Shown here: positions 51,951 through 62,095 of the stretch, piece after piece
How the letters are laid out: every line of letters begins with the position of its first letter
How positions within the stretch are numbered: position 1 is the stretch's first letter
NCBI GenBank assembly: GCA_943737045.1
Contig: CALSFV010000492.1
Span: 28,450 to 92,449, forward strand
Direction: 5' to 3'
DNA length: 64,000 bases
From: Parapristionchus giblindavisi
Taxonomy: Eukaryota > Nematoda > Chromadorea > Rhabditida > Diplogasteridae
The notes under the pieces: model-generated
What the model saw: only the letters and a program-made list of their open reading frames with translations
Databases searched by the model: none
Told to the model about the DNA's origin: nothing
Position numbers and translations under genes: made by a program

Positions 51951-52220
51951 ATCTCACATAAGGAAAATGAGATAGATATAACGATGATAGACTATATATT
52001 ATTGATTAGATTGAGAAGAGATGAATATACTATACTTGTTGTAGAGTAATGCATTGATGACTCAATTGAGAAATACTCAAGATGGAATGAAATATTGAGA
52101 AATATGTAGAGAAGAGAATTAGATGAACATGAACATGAAAGAACTGCAATACTAGAGGTATTGGTTGATTGATTGATTACAAATTTGTTTTTTTCTAATC
52201 AGAATTTATCTATTTCTTTT

Positions 52221-52523
52221 TAGGAACCATTTTGAAATGCACAAGATATGGCAGCTACAGTAATGAGAGAAGGAGCTTACGGTATTGAAAGAGAAGATTA
52301 TTGAAAGAGAAGTATTATCGATTGAAGCCAAACTTGTAAGTTGTACTGTAGATATGAGGGATTATTGATTGATTAAATCAGATTAAGAAGGGAATCTACA
52401 TCAACAGATGATATAATAAAGAACCTTGAAGGAAAACTGACATTTGAAAGAGAGGAAAGAAAGAGATTAACGCAATTGGAAAATGAGGATGAGACAATTA
52501 CTGATCATCAACATTATAGAAAG
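52221..52523 (+). pseudogene. Captured gene fragment inside the 3.1-kb element
   Basis: Looks like two exons with an intron: a TTTCTTTTTAG acceptor, about 110 bases with stops in frame, a GTAAGT donor near 52337, then an open stretch reading IIKNLEGKLTFEREERKRLT and QLENEDETITDHQHYRK before a GTACTT donor. Composition suggests coiled coil. Its parent is not in this window and I do not recognise it. Confidence 0.45.
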
Positions 52524-53108
52524 GTACTTTATTGATTTATTGGCTAAGTAGAAAGAATGAATGAAGTATACTGTAGGCGATGAGAGGTTGATTACGTGCA
52601 AAGGATGAAGAATTAAGGAATGAAGAAATTGAAGGAGAATTGCTAATGTTTTTTATTTGTATCGCTAGATATTTATTGCTATGATCGTTCCATAGTTTGT
52701 TGTTGTTCCTTGGCTGGTTCACATTTGATTTTTATTTAAAATTTCATGTATATTTACGTCAATAAATCGTTGTTTATTCGCTGGCAGTATTCCTGAGTAC
52801 AGAACAAGTAGTAAAAGAAAGGGTAGAAAACAGCCTAATAACTGCTAGAGAAAAGGCAGCAAATTGTTTTTAAAATGCTAGAAAAAATGTATGTTACAGT
52901 CAAAGAAAAGGCAAGAAACAGCTAAAAGCTATGAAAAAGGTAGAAAACAGCCAGAAAACATACATATCGCTAACTGTAAAATGTATGTATTTTGACAGTT
53001 CACATGCATGTATTGTAGCTGTCGCCTGTATTTTTCCTAGCTGTAAAATGTATGTGCGGTTTTACCTGAGTAGTAAGCGTGAAACATAACCGAAAGGGAC
53101 AGACTAAC

Positions 53109-53303
53109 CTCTATGTACTCCTCATTAAAGGCTGGCGCCAACACACCGACCGCCCGATATATTGGCGATGGCTGTCCGCAGTGCGCCGACCATACTGCAA
53201 ATAATAAAACATAAAAGTTTAGCAAACAAAATGACGAAACAAACAGACGGCAATTTCCCACTCGCACTTTTAATGTTTTGGGCGCTGAGAGCGAACGAGA
53301 CAT
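53109..53303 (-). CDS. Candidate first exons of the GC-rich minus-strand gene
   Basis: ATG at 53303 opens MSRSLSAPKTLKVRVGNC, then a probable intron with a TTATTTGCAG acceptor, then 53109-53194 reading SAHCGQPSPIYRAVGVLAPA and FNEEYIE before a GTTAGT donor. An unspliced reading of the same stretch is also open. Codon use is GC-rich like 45405-45507. No family recognised. Confidence 0.35.
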
Positions 53304-53631
53304 GGAAATAGCGCTTAGAGCAAGAAAATAAGAGCGAGTGTTCTAGCAATAAATATAAGATGTGCAAATAATAAGGTTTAAATAGAACTTAAAAAAGCAA
53401 AAATGGAGTTGGAACCACAGCGACGAGAAAAACAGAATCGTAGCAAAGGAGAATCGGCGCCAAACGACGAACAATTTATGAGCGAGCATCATAAAGATGT
53501 TAAGAGTACATCGAAGAATGGAATAGAGCAAATAGTATAACGTATACGCGCTAGAGAGAGCAAAAAAACAAAATTCCTAGAAACAGACTTAAATAAAACA
53601 CAATTTTCACTGCTTTCCTTGCGCGATTTCA

Positions 53632-55438
53632 ACTTAACCGTATAGGACGGACGACCAAAAAGACCGCGGTCATTTTGGCCGTCCGTCCTATACGCTACAG
53701 GACGGACGACCAAAAAGACCGCGGTCATTTTGGCCGTCCGTCCTATACGCTACAGGGCGGACGGCCAAAATGACCGTGGACAGCGGGACCCAGCTGCCGC
53801 CACGTCCCGATGTCCACGGTTTTGATAATAGATTGATATTAGTAAATAGATCGGAATGAAGTATTTAAACGGTAGTGAGAATTAGGGTCAATATTTATTT
53901 ATTTCTCTGGTCACGAAGAGTGGTAATAGCCATTTTCACACTATTCGCACAAAAAGTGTTTCTACCTGCATTTATATTATTGCCAATGGCAATTTACCAT
54001 GCATATTTTCATCCTATCACGGATCTCCGTTAAGAATGAAAGAGGCCATGTGACCGTTTTAATTTTTTCTCTCCGATTTGGACGATACTTGTTGCATTAA
54101 TCATAACGAGGGAAAGGAGACGGCCTAACCACTTGTTTTCGCCAAATTTGCATTTTATCGATTTCGTGATCTACCACTTTGGGGAGCCATGTCTCACTCG
54201 AATATTGACCTACAGTGAGAATTTTTTTAAATCTACTCGAAAAAAACCAATCTTGACGTTACTAAACTAACTAAATGTATCTGCGAAAACGCCATCTTCT
54301 ATCATTTTTCTTCGAAAAACTGATTTTTTGGGTAAAATATGCCAATATTCTCTAAATGTTTCCACAAAAGGAACGATTTTTATTCGTGATTCTGATTCCC
54401 CTTCCTCGAATTGAGGTACTCACATATTTCATACGTCATAATTCGCGGTATCCAATATCGATCCTTAGAGGGAACTCTGATTTTATAGCATATCTTGAAA
54501 ACGGTAGCATCCAAATCGGCCAAGAAAAAATTTAAAACGGTCGCAAATCTTTTAATTTAAAACGGTCTTTTTAAATCGTCATTTTACCTTTTTCCCTTGG
54601 CTCTGGTTTCCTTTTATCATTTGCTTGTCTTTTATGGACTTTTAAAAAATGGACTGATTGTCTTTATTATTCTTGATCAATTTTTCTTTTCTAGATTAAT
54701 CGGAAAATGACAATCATCACGCATACATCATTTTAATCTTTTTGTACCTATTTAGTCGAATGCTCGTTGTAGACACTAATTAAGGTCATCCTTTCTTAAG
54801 AAAATAACCAACTTTCTATAGCGAAAGCGGATCATTGAGTAATTAAATGGATCAATAGAGTAGTGCGGATACTAAGCCTAAGCATTCCTTAACTAAGGAA
54901 CTCTGCTGAGTGTGAATACTAACTTAATCGATAAAGTAATTAAGTGGATCAATAGAGTAGTGCGGATACTAAGCCTAAGCAAACCTTAACTAAAGGAACT
55001 CTACTGATTGTGGATAGAAACTCAACCGATAAAGTAATTAATTGGATCAATAGAGTAGTGCGGACGCCTTGGAATGAGTCGAAGCACCGCGACAAATAGA
55101 TAGACGTGCTGCGTGTTTTTCTCAGCCCGCAGTTTTCCTCATTTTATAGTCATCAGAACCTGCCCTCTATTTAATGTTAGAATGATAAACATACTCTGTC
55201 CAAAGTAAAACAAAAAGTCCGCAAAAGGTAAGCAAATTATAAAAGGAAATCAGAGCAAAGGACGAAAACAAGGTGAAAAATTCATAACAACAACAACACT
55301 ATTTATTGTTCCGGACGCGTTGTAATTCCGATCTACGCCAATTATCGACGGTCATTTTGGTCGTCCGTCCTGTAGCGTATAGGACGGACGGCCAAAATGA
55401 CCGCGGTCTTTTTGGTCGTCCGTCCTATACGGATCACA
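53632..55438. mobile_element. Mutator-like (9-bp duplication) non-autonomous element, 1.8 kb
   Basis: Flanked by an exact 9-bp duplication GCGATTTCA (53623-53631, 55439-55447). After six less conserved bases, each end has about 70 bp of perfectly inverted sequence (CCGTATAGGACGGACGACCA inward). The ends are compound palindromes: GGACGGACGACCAAAA.. folds on GACCGCGGTC. The interior has no transposase; it includes a tandem repeat at 54837-55063. A 9-bp duplication is the Mutator (MULE) signature. Confidence 0.82.
54837..55063. repeat. Tandem repeat, unit about 105 bp, 2.2 copies
   Basis: Units start GTAATTAA(A/G)TGGATCAATAG and contain GTGCGGATACTAAGCCTAAG and GGAACTCT(G/A)CTGA. Located in the Mutator-like element. 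Confidence 0.88.
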
Positions 55439-55447
55439 GCGATTTCA

Positions 55448-56066
55448 GATGTTATGCGCTTAGTGATACGAAAGATGATGAATAGAATGACATAATCGCA
55501 AAAAGAATCAATAAAATCAATTGAAAACTAAAGTTAAGCAAAAAAACAAGCCTCCGATCCACCACCGCGTGAAATTGGTGCGGCGGGTGCGCCTATGGTG
55601 TAAATGGTGGAACCACACCAAAATTAATTAGTAAAACACACATGATGAGCGCTAACAGAACTTTTCTTTGGAAAAATAACATTGTGATCTTATCGACATT
55701 TCTTGTTCATATAAGTGGAATTATTATTTAGTATTATTGAATCATTTGTATAGGATTCGTTGAATTTTATGATTCATATGGATATTGTTATGTAATTTTT
55801 AAAATGTAATATGTGTGTGCATAGTGGGCGGGATTATGGCATCTTCTGTGGAGTGTTCTCACTATCTATCTTCTGTCTCCCGCCCTATTCTCCCATTTCC
55901 TTCCTTTCTCTATTCCAATTCCTTACGTTCTAGCAAGCATTTGTTCATTGTATCTCCTGTGAAGATTCCCTCTCTCACTAATTATATTCATTTTAAGTAG
56001 TTGTTGTTCAGGAGGATCCGTATGTAGAAAAGTGGAGTGGAAGGTAGTAGTTGGATAGTGATCTCA
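55448..56066. promoter_or_regulatory. Upstream region of the srGAP gene
   Basis: Between the Mutator-like element and the srGAP start. No repeat or gene supported; it should contain the promoter. Confidence 0.4.
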
Positions 56067-59000
56067 ATGGATACAAAGGAGAACGCTTGTCAATCGGAGA
56101 AAGTTCAACCAGAAAAGAAGATATCTTCAGCTAAACATGAAAAAGCTATACTTCATCATTTTGATGCTCAATGTAAAGGTAACACTATTTGTTATCTTTA
56201 CTTTATGTTTAACTATCGGATAATGAAGCATAAGAAGAGAGAGAAAGAGTAGAGACTTGTTCGTTTACATTGTAGTATATAGAATGAATTGACATCTCTC
56301 ATTCACATCTATCTCTTGTATCATTGAGAAGAGTTGAAGAGATAGGTGTCGTAGATGTAAAGCAGTGAGAGATGAAGAGAGATAGAGTGGAGTGTAAGTG
56401 AATAGTCATGGCAGCTTTATGTACAACTCGGTCTTCATTCAATTGTTATCATGTTAATATACAAGGTATTCATTCGATATTCCATTGTAGTCATCTATCT
56501 CTTCAATCGACTTGTATTCATTGTGTCGGTTATTCGTAGATGAAAGGTCTATAGATAGAGGAAGAGGAAGGGATGAAGGGGCACTTTGCATTTCATGGCC
56601 TTGTATAGCATGAAGAGATAGAGAGAGAGAAGAGGAGAATGAGCAATCAAGTGGCTATTTCCATTCTTTCATTTGTTAATTCCATTAAAAGACATGATAC
56701 ATAGAAGAGAATACATGGATTATTAAGAGAGAGAGAGAAAAGATATTGAAGTAGAATGAATATATTGCAGAGATTAAGAATCAAATGAATGAACAATTGA
56801 AAGCAATTGGAGAACGAACTGATGTACAGTGTTCTATCCTATATGAAGTTGAAGATTTCATGAAGAAGTATAGTTGATCTTATATTATATTGTGTATAAT
56901 AGAGAAGATATGTAATATGTAATTACAGAAGAGGAGAAGTAGAAGCTGAGCACGCAAGAAATCTAGAGAAACTAGCGAAAGGAATTATACAAAGACAGAA
57001 AGGAGAAAAGAATAAGTAAGTTGAAATGTTTGATTGTTTAAATAGAATAAGTAAATGTCTATCTATCTCTTTGATACTTTCACTTCATTCTATTCTTATT
57101 CTTTCTTCTCATATATTCTCTTTACACATCTGGAATCCAATTCATCATAACTACTTTCCGGTACTTGAATAGAGGAATGAATATAAATGAGTAGATATAA
57201 TGGGAGAGTATTGATTGATAGTTGATATTGATTTAGAAGAGATACATGGACTCAACATGCAACAACTCTTGTATGGCAAGAATTAGTTGATTCAACTAGA
57301 ATAGAAGCAGAAGAACGTCAATCTATTGCTAATGTATTCATTAAGAAGATTGCTCCTGCTATTGCTATTAGAGCTGATGATTTACAAAGAATGAGCAAAA
57401 GGGTATATTATTTATATTATAGTATTGATTAGCAGAGTCCAAATATGTAATATTGTTGACCAGTTGATTGAAGAAGAGTTTATACTATTGATTAGTCTTA
57501 TTCTAATGTATTCTAGTATGAATAATTTAATGTTTTCAAAGAATGATTAAGATAGATATTGGAAATTTTATTTATATATGTAAATATTGATAACTTATTG
57601 TATTTGAGTGTCGTGATATTGGAATTCTTACTCATTCTGAGATGAATCGTGTGATGACTGAGCTACAGACTGCCATGAAGACATATCAGGTATCATTCAT
57701 TCATTATATATCATATAGTACTATATAAGGGAGAAGGAATATCAGGCCTGTCACGAGAGAATCGAGGTAAAATGGCAATTCTTCGGAATGGAGCGAAAAT
57801 CATGAAATGAGTTAGCATCAGTTTTCGGTACCTCTAGGCATGCTCTACCATCCCCCAAAGTCCCATTGTGTAAATATCATTCTGGGGCTCCCTACACCGG
57901 GTCGGTCATTCGGGAACCCAACTTTGAACTCAAATATCTCGGTTCAGGTGCATTTCTATGAAAAACTTCCACGAGGGTAACCCCCGCTATTTTTCCGAGC
58001 TCTATCGATCTAAACAAACCAGAGGTCATGAAAGTGCTTCCGAACAGCGCTACACTCTAGGACAAATAACTCAAAACCTGCCGATTCGGCACGGCTGATC
58101 CTGAAATATGTTATGTAACTTTTGGAGGGCTACAAAATGAGTGGTTTACGAAAAAAAATACGTCCATGGAGACGTGTGGATCATCCCCTTGGAAATTTCC
58201 TGCTCATTTGAAGTCATTTTCGCCACCCTCACTCTCTCGTTTCACACACTCTCTCGCCCATTCCTTTTCATTCCATTCCATTCCATTCTACACCGCACGG
58301 TCTCGAGCGCGCGGTGCGGAATGAAACATATCTTTTCTCCCGTTCTCATCCCTGTATTTCTTTAACTCTCCGGCGAGAGAGTGTGTGAAACGAGAGATTG
58401 TGGTTGGGCGAAAATGACTTCAAATAATCAGGAAATTTCCGAGGGGATGAACTACACGTCTCCATGGACGTATTTTTTCGTAAACCACTCATTTTGAAGC
58501 TCTAGAAAAGTTACATAGCGTATTGCAGGTTGAGCCGCGCCGAATCGGCAGGTTTTGAGTTATTTGGACCACAGTCTAGCGCTGTTCGGAAGCACTTTCA
58601 TGACCTCTGATTTGTTTAGATCGATAGAGGACGAAAAAATAGCAGTGGTTACCCTCGTGACAATTTTTCTCAGAAATGCGCACGAACCGAGATATTTGAG
58701 CTCAAAGTTGGGTTCCCGGATTACCGACCCGGTGCAGGGAGCCCCAGAATGATTGCAGTACAATGGGACTTTGGGGGATGGTAGGGCATGCCTAAACAAG
58801 AATAACACTGGAGAAAACTTGTTTTGTAATTTTTCTCAATTCCGACCGTTAGGTCGATTCTCTCGTGACAGGCCTGATATTGTGTGTATGGCCACTTTCT
58901 TAATCTTCTTTGTGTGTCCATAGGGTGTCCCTCCCTCTCCCTATCCCTCTCCATCCCTCTCCCTCTCCCTCTACCTCTCTACCTCTACCTCTCTCCCTCC

Positions 59001-62000
59001 CTCTCCCTCTACCTCTCTCTCTCCCTCCCTCTACCTCTCTCTCTCCCTCTCTCCCTCCCTCTCTCTCCCTCTCCCTTTGCCTCTACCTCTCTCCCTCTCC
59101 CTCTACCTCTCTCTCTCTCCCTCTACCTCTCTCCCTCCCTCTCCCTCTACCTCTCTCTCTCCCTCTACCTCTCTCCCTCCCTCTCCCTCTACCTCTCTCC
59201 CTCTCTCTCCCTCTCCCTCTCCCTCTCCCTCTACCTCTCCCTCTACCTCTCTCTCTCTCCCTCTACCTCTCTCCCTCCCTCTCCCTCTACCTCTCTCCCT
59301 CTCTCCCTCCCTCTCTCTCCCTCTCCCTTTGCCTCTACCTCTCTCCCTCTCCCTCTACCTCTCTCTCTCTCCCTCTACCTCTCTCCCTCCCTCTCCCTCT
59401 ACCTCTCTCTCTCCCTCTACCTCTCTCCCTCCCTCTCCCTCTACCTCTCTCTCTCTCCCTCTACCTCTCTCCCTCCCTCTCCCTCTACCTCTCTCCCTCT
59501 CTCTCCCTCTCCCTCTCCCTCTCCCTCTCCCTCTCCCTCTACCTCTCTCTCTCTCCCTCTACCTTTCTCCCTCCCTCTCCCTCTACCTCTCTCTCTCTCC
59601 CTCTACCTCTCTCCCTCCCTCTCCCTCTACCTCTCTCTCTCCCTCTACCTCTCTCCCTCCCTCTCCCTCTACCTCTCTCTCTCTCCCTCTACCTCTCTCC
59701 CTCCCTCTCCCTCTACCTCTCTCCCTCTCTCTCCCTCTCCCTCTCCCTCTCCCTCTCCCTCTCCCTCTACCTCTCTCTCTCCCTCTCCCTCTCTCTCTCT
59801 CCCTCTACCTTTCTCCCTCCCTCTCCCTCTACCTCTCTCCCTCTCTCTCCCTCTCCCTCCCTCTCCCTCTACCTCTCTCTCTCCCTCTACCTCTCTCCCT
59901 CCCTCTCCCTCTACCTCTCTCCCTCTCTCTCCCTCTCCCTCTCCCTCTCCCTCTACCTCTCCCTCTACCTCTCTCTCTCTCCCTCTACCTCTCTCCCTCC
60001 CTCTCCCTCTCTCCCTCCCTCTCTCTCCCTCTCCCTTTGCCTCTACCTCTCTCCCTCTCCCTCTACCTCTCTCTCTCTCCCTCTACCTCTCTCCCTCCCT
60101 CTCCCTCTACCTCTCTCTCTCCCTCTCCCTCTCCCTCTCCCTCTCCCTCTACCTCTCTCTCTCCCTCTACCTCTCTCTCTCTCCCTCTACCTTTCTCCCT
60201 CCCTCTCCCTCTACCTCTCTCTCTCCCTCTACCTCTCTCTCTCTCCCTCTACCTCTCTCCCTCCCTCTCCCTCTACCTCTCTCCCTCTCTCTCCCTCTCC
60301 CTCTACCTCTCTCTCTCCCTCTACCTCTCTCTCTCTCCCTCTACCTCTCTCCCTCCCTCTCCCTCTACCTCTCTCCCTCTCTCTCCCTCTCCCTCTCCCT
60401 CTACCTCTCCCTCTACCTCTCTCTCTCTCCCTCTACCTTTCTCCCTCCCTCTCCCTCTACCTCTCTCTCTCCCTCTACCTCTCTCTCTCTCCCTCTACCT
60501 CTCTCCCTCCCTCTCCCTCTACCTCTCTCCCTCTCCCTCTACCTCTCCCTCTACCTCTCTCTCTCTCCCTCTACCTTTCTCCCTCCCTCTCCCTCTACCT
60601 CTCTCTCTCCCTCTACCTCTCCCTCTACCTCTCTCCCTCCCTCTCCCTCTACCTCTCTCCCTCTCTCTCCCTCTCCCTCTCCCTCTCCCTCTCCCTCTAC
60701 CTCTCTCCCTCCCTCTCCCTCTACCTCTCTCCCTCTCTCTCCCTCTCCCTCTACCTCTCCCTCTACCTCTCTCTCTCTCCCTCTACCTTTCTCCCTCCCT
60801 CTCCCTCTACCTCTCTCTCTCTCCCTCTACCTTTCTCCCTCCCTCTCCCTCTACCTCTCTCCCTCTCTCTCCCTCTCCCTCTCCCTCTCCCTCTCCCTCT
60901 CCCTCTACCTCTCTCTCTCTCCCTCTACCTTTCTCCCTCCCTCTCCCTCTACCTCTCTCCCTCTCTCTCCCTCTCCCTCTCCCTCTCCCTCTCCCTCTAC
61001 CTCTCTCTCTCTCCCTCTACCTTTCTCCCTCCCTCTCCCTCTACCTCTCTCTCTCTCCCTCTCCCTCTCCCTCTCTTCTTCTCTGCTTCTCTGCCTCTCC
61101 TTCATCTATAGACTAGGAATGAATGATTCTTCATTCAGATTGTGTATGGTGAATATTCAATAGCAGAGAAGAAGATGAAAGTAGCAGAGGAAGAATTAAA
61201 GAGAAGCGATGCTGCAAATGCTGGTATTCATAATCATATCATTCATATTCTATATTAGTATACTGTAGAGATAGTCTAGAATCAATAGATATATCATATT
61301 TGTATGAATGAATGAATATATTGATTATTTGTATGAATGAATGAATATATGTAATTGAAGGAAAGAATACATTGAGTCGTAAACAGAAGAATTCACAAAA
61401 GATATTGAATAAGGTTAGTTTAGTATTTATTATTTATTATTATTTACTCTTGTTATCGTTATCATTGTTGTCATTCATTCATTCATTCAACATCATCTAT
61501 CACTTATCAATATTTATCTTTTATTCCTGAAATCTTTCGATAGTCATAGGATCTGTACTAATATCCGTAGAATATTGGAAATGACCCATGAAACCTCTAG
61601 TTATTAACTCGATTCCTTGACAAATCGTAGAGTATTTCTATCACGTGGTCTGTTACTGAAAACAAAGGCTTCATTCATTTTCAATATTTCATTGTCATCG
61701 ATAAGTTCTGAAAGTTGTTGAATATGTTCATGTTCAGGTATATTGTAGATATATCTAAACAAATAAGAACTATTTATCAATTATCGTGACCATATTCATT
61801 TCTCCATCTTCTTCCACTTCCTCTTCCTTGTTCTTCTTCCTTCTACTTTTATCATCTATTTTGATCCTTTCATTTTCTGATTTGACCACCTGTCCATTCC
61901 ATTCCATTCATTCATCTACTCTATCTATTCATACTACTCTCGAATCTTTGAATGAACAGTAAGATATAAGATGGTTTCTAGAGACTAGATAAGTATCGAT

Positions 62001-62077
62001 CGGTTCGATTGAGATGTACAAAAGCAAGAAATGAATATGTATTGTGCGTCAAAGCAGCTAATTCATCCTTACACAAG
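56067..62077 (+). CDS. srgp-1: srGAP-type F-BAR Rho GTPase-activating protein, 5' part
   Basis: Exons 56067-56178, 56771-56867, 56929-57015, 57237-57402, 57609-57689, 61139-61223, 61361-61413, 61982-62077, phases consistent; the gene continues past the right edge. The product starts MDTKENACQSEK and reads into an F-BAR (FCH) domain: EIKNQMNEQLKAIGERTDVQ, KRGEVEAEHARNLEKLAKGI, NRVMTELQTAMKTYQ and YRSVRLRCTKARNEYVL, which closely follow the slit-robo GAP F-BAR. F-BAR dimers bend membrane; the missing carboxy part should hold the RhoGAP and SH3 domains. C. elegans SRGP-1 acts in membrane bending at cell junctions. Start: first in-frame ATG. The intron 57690-61138 is 3.4 kb because of a foldback element and a polypyrimidine array. 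Confidence 0.88.
57741..58878. mobile_element. Foldback element D in the srGAP intron
   Basis: Ends ATCAGGCCTGTCACGAGAGA and its complement; arms of about 520 bp (57741-58265, 58370-58878) in inverted orientation, markers ACGTCCATGGAGACGTG and GGTCATGAAAGTGCTTCCG. The central loop is short. No coding frame. Confidence 0.88.
58920..61075. repeat. 2.15-kb polypyrimidine array (CTCCCT / CTACCT / CTCTCT)
   Basis: Almost without purines except the A of CTACCT and rare G. Six-base units CTCCCT and CTACCT alternate with CTCTCT in recurring blocks of roughly 60-150 bases (for example CTACCTTTCTCCCTCCCTCT), so it grew by duplication of blocks as well as units. All three plus frames stay open and give Leu/Pro/Ser strings of up to 759 codons; this is not a protein. 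It ends 63 bases before the srGAP acceptor at 61138. Confidence 0.97.
61545..61762 (-). other. Possible nested minus-strand last exon in an srGAP intron
   Basis: After a TTTGTTTAG acceptor at about 61755 the minus strand is open for some 50 codons: YIYNIPEHEHIQQLSELIDD, then NEILKMNEAFVFSNRPRDRN, then a short tail and stop near 61610. Composition is protein-like, but I could not connect it to an upstream exon in phase, nor name a family. Confidence 0.25.
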
Positions 62078-62095
62078 GTATCACATATAACACGC

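Larger units (their letters stand above)
49954..53070. mobile_element. 3.1-kb TA-flanked element carrying gene-like fragments
   Basis: Inverted ends of about 32 bp (CTCAGGTAAAACCGCACATA at 49954; exact complement ending at 53070), with TA on each side. Just inside the left end a unit of about 120 bp (CATTTTACAGCTA, GCTAGCAATTGTTAGACAT) is repeated nearly three times to 50300; degraded inverted versions lie at 52870-53040. The middle holds exon- and intron-like fragments (50640-50970, 52220-52523) and nested family 3 and family 1 MITEs. No transposase is visible. Confidence 0.7.

Noticed and set aside
58884..61163. Three overlapping plus-strand frames of 680-760 codons
   Set aside because: They are pure Leu/Pro/Ser/Tyr strings produced by the polypyrimidine array; all three frames are open at once, which no gene needs.
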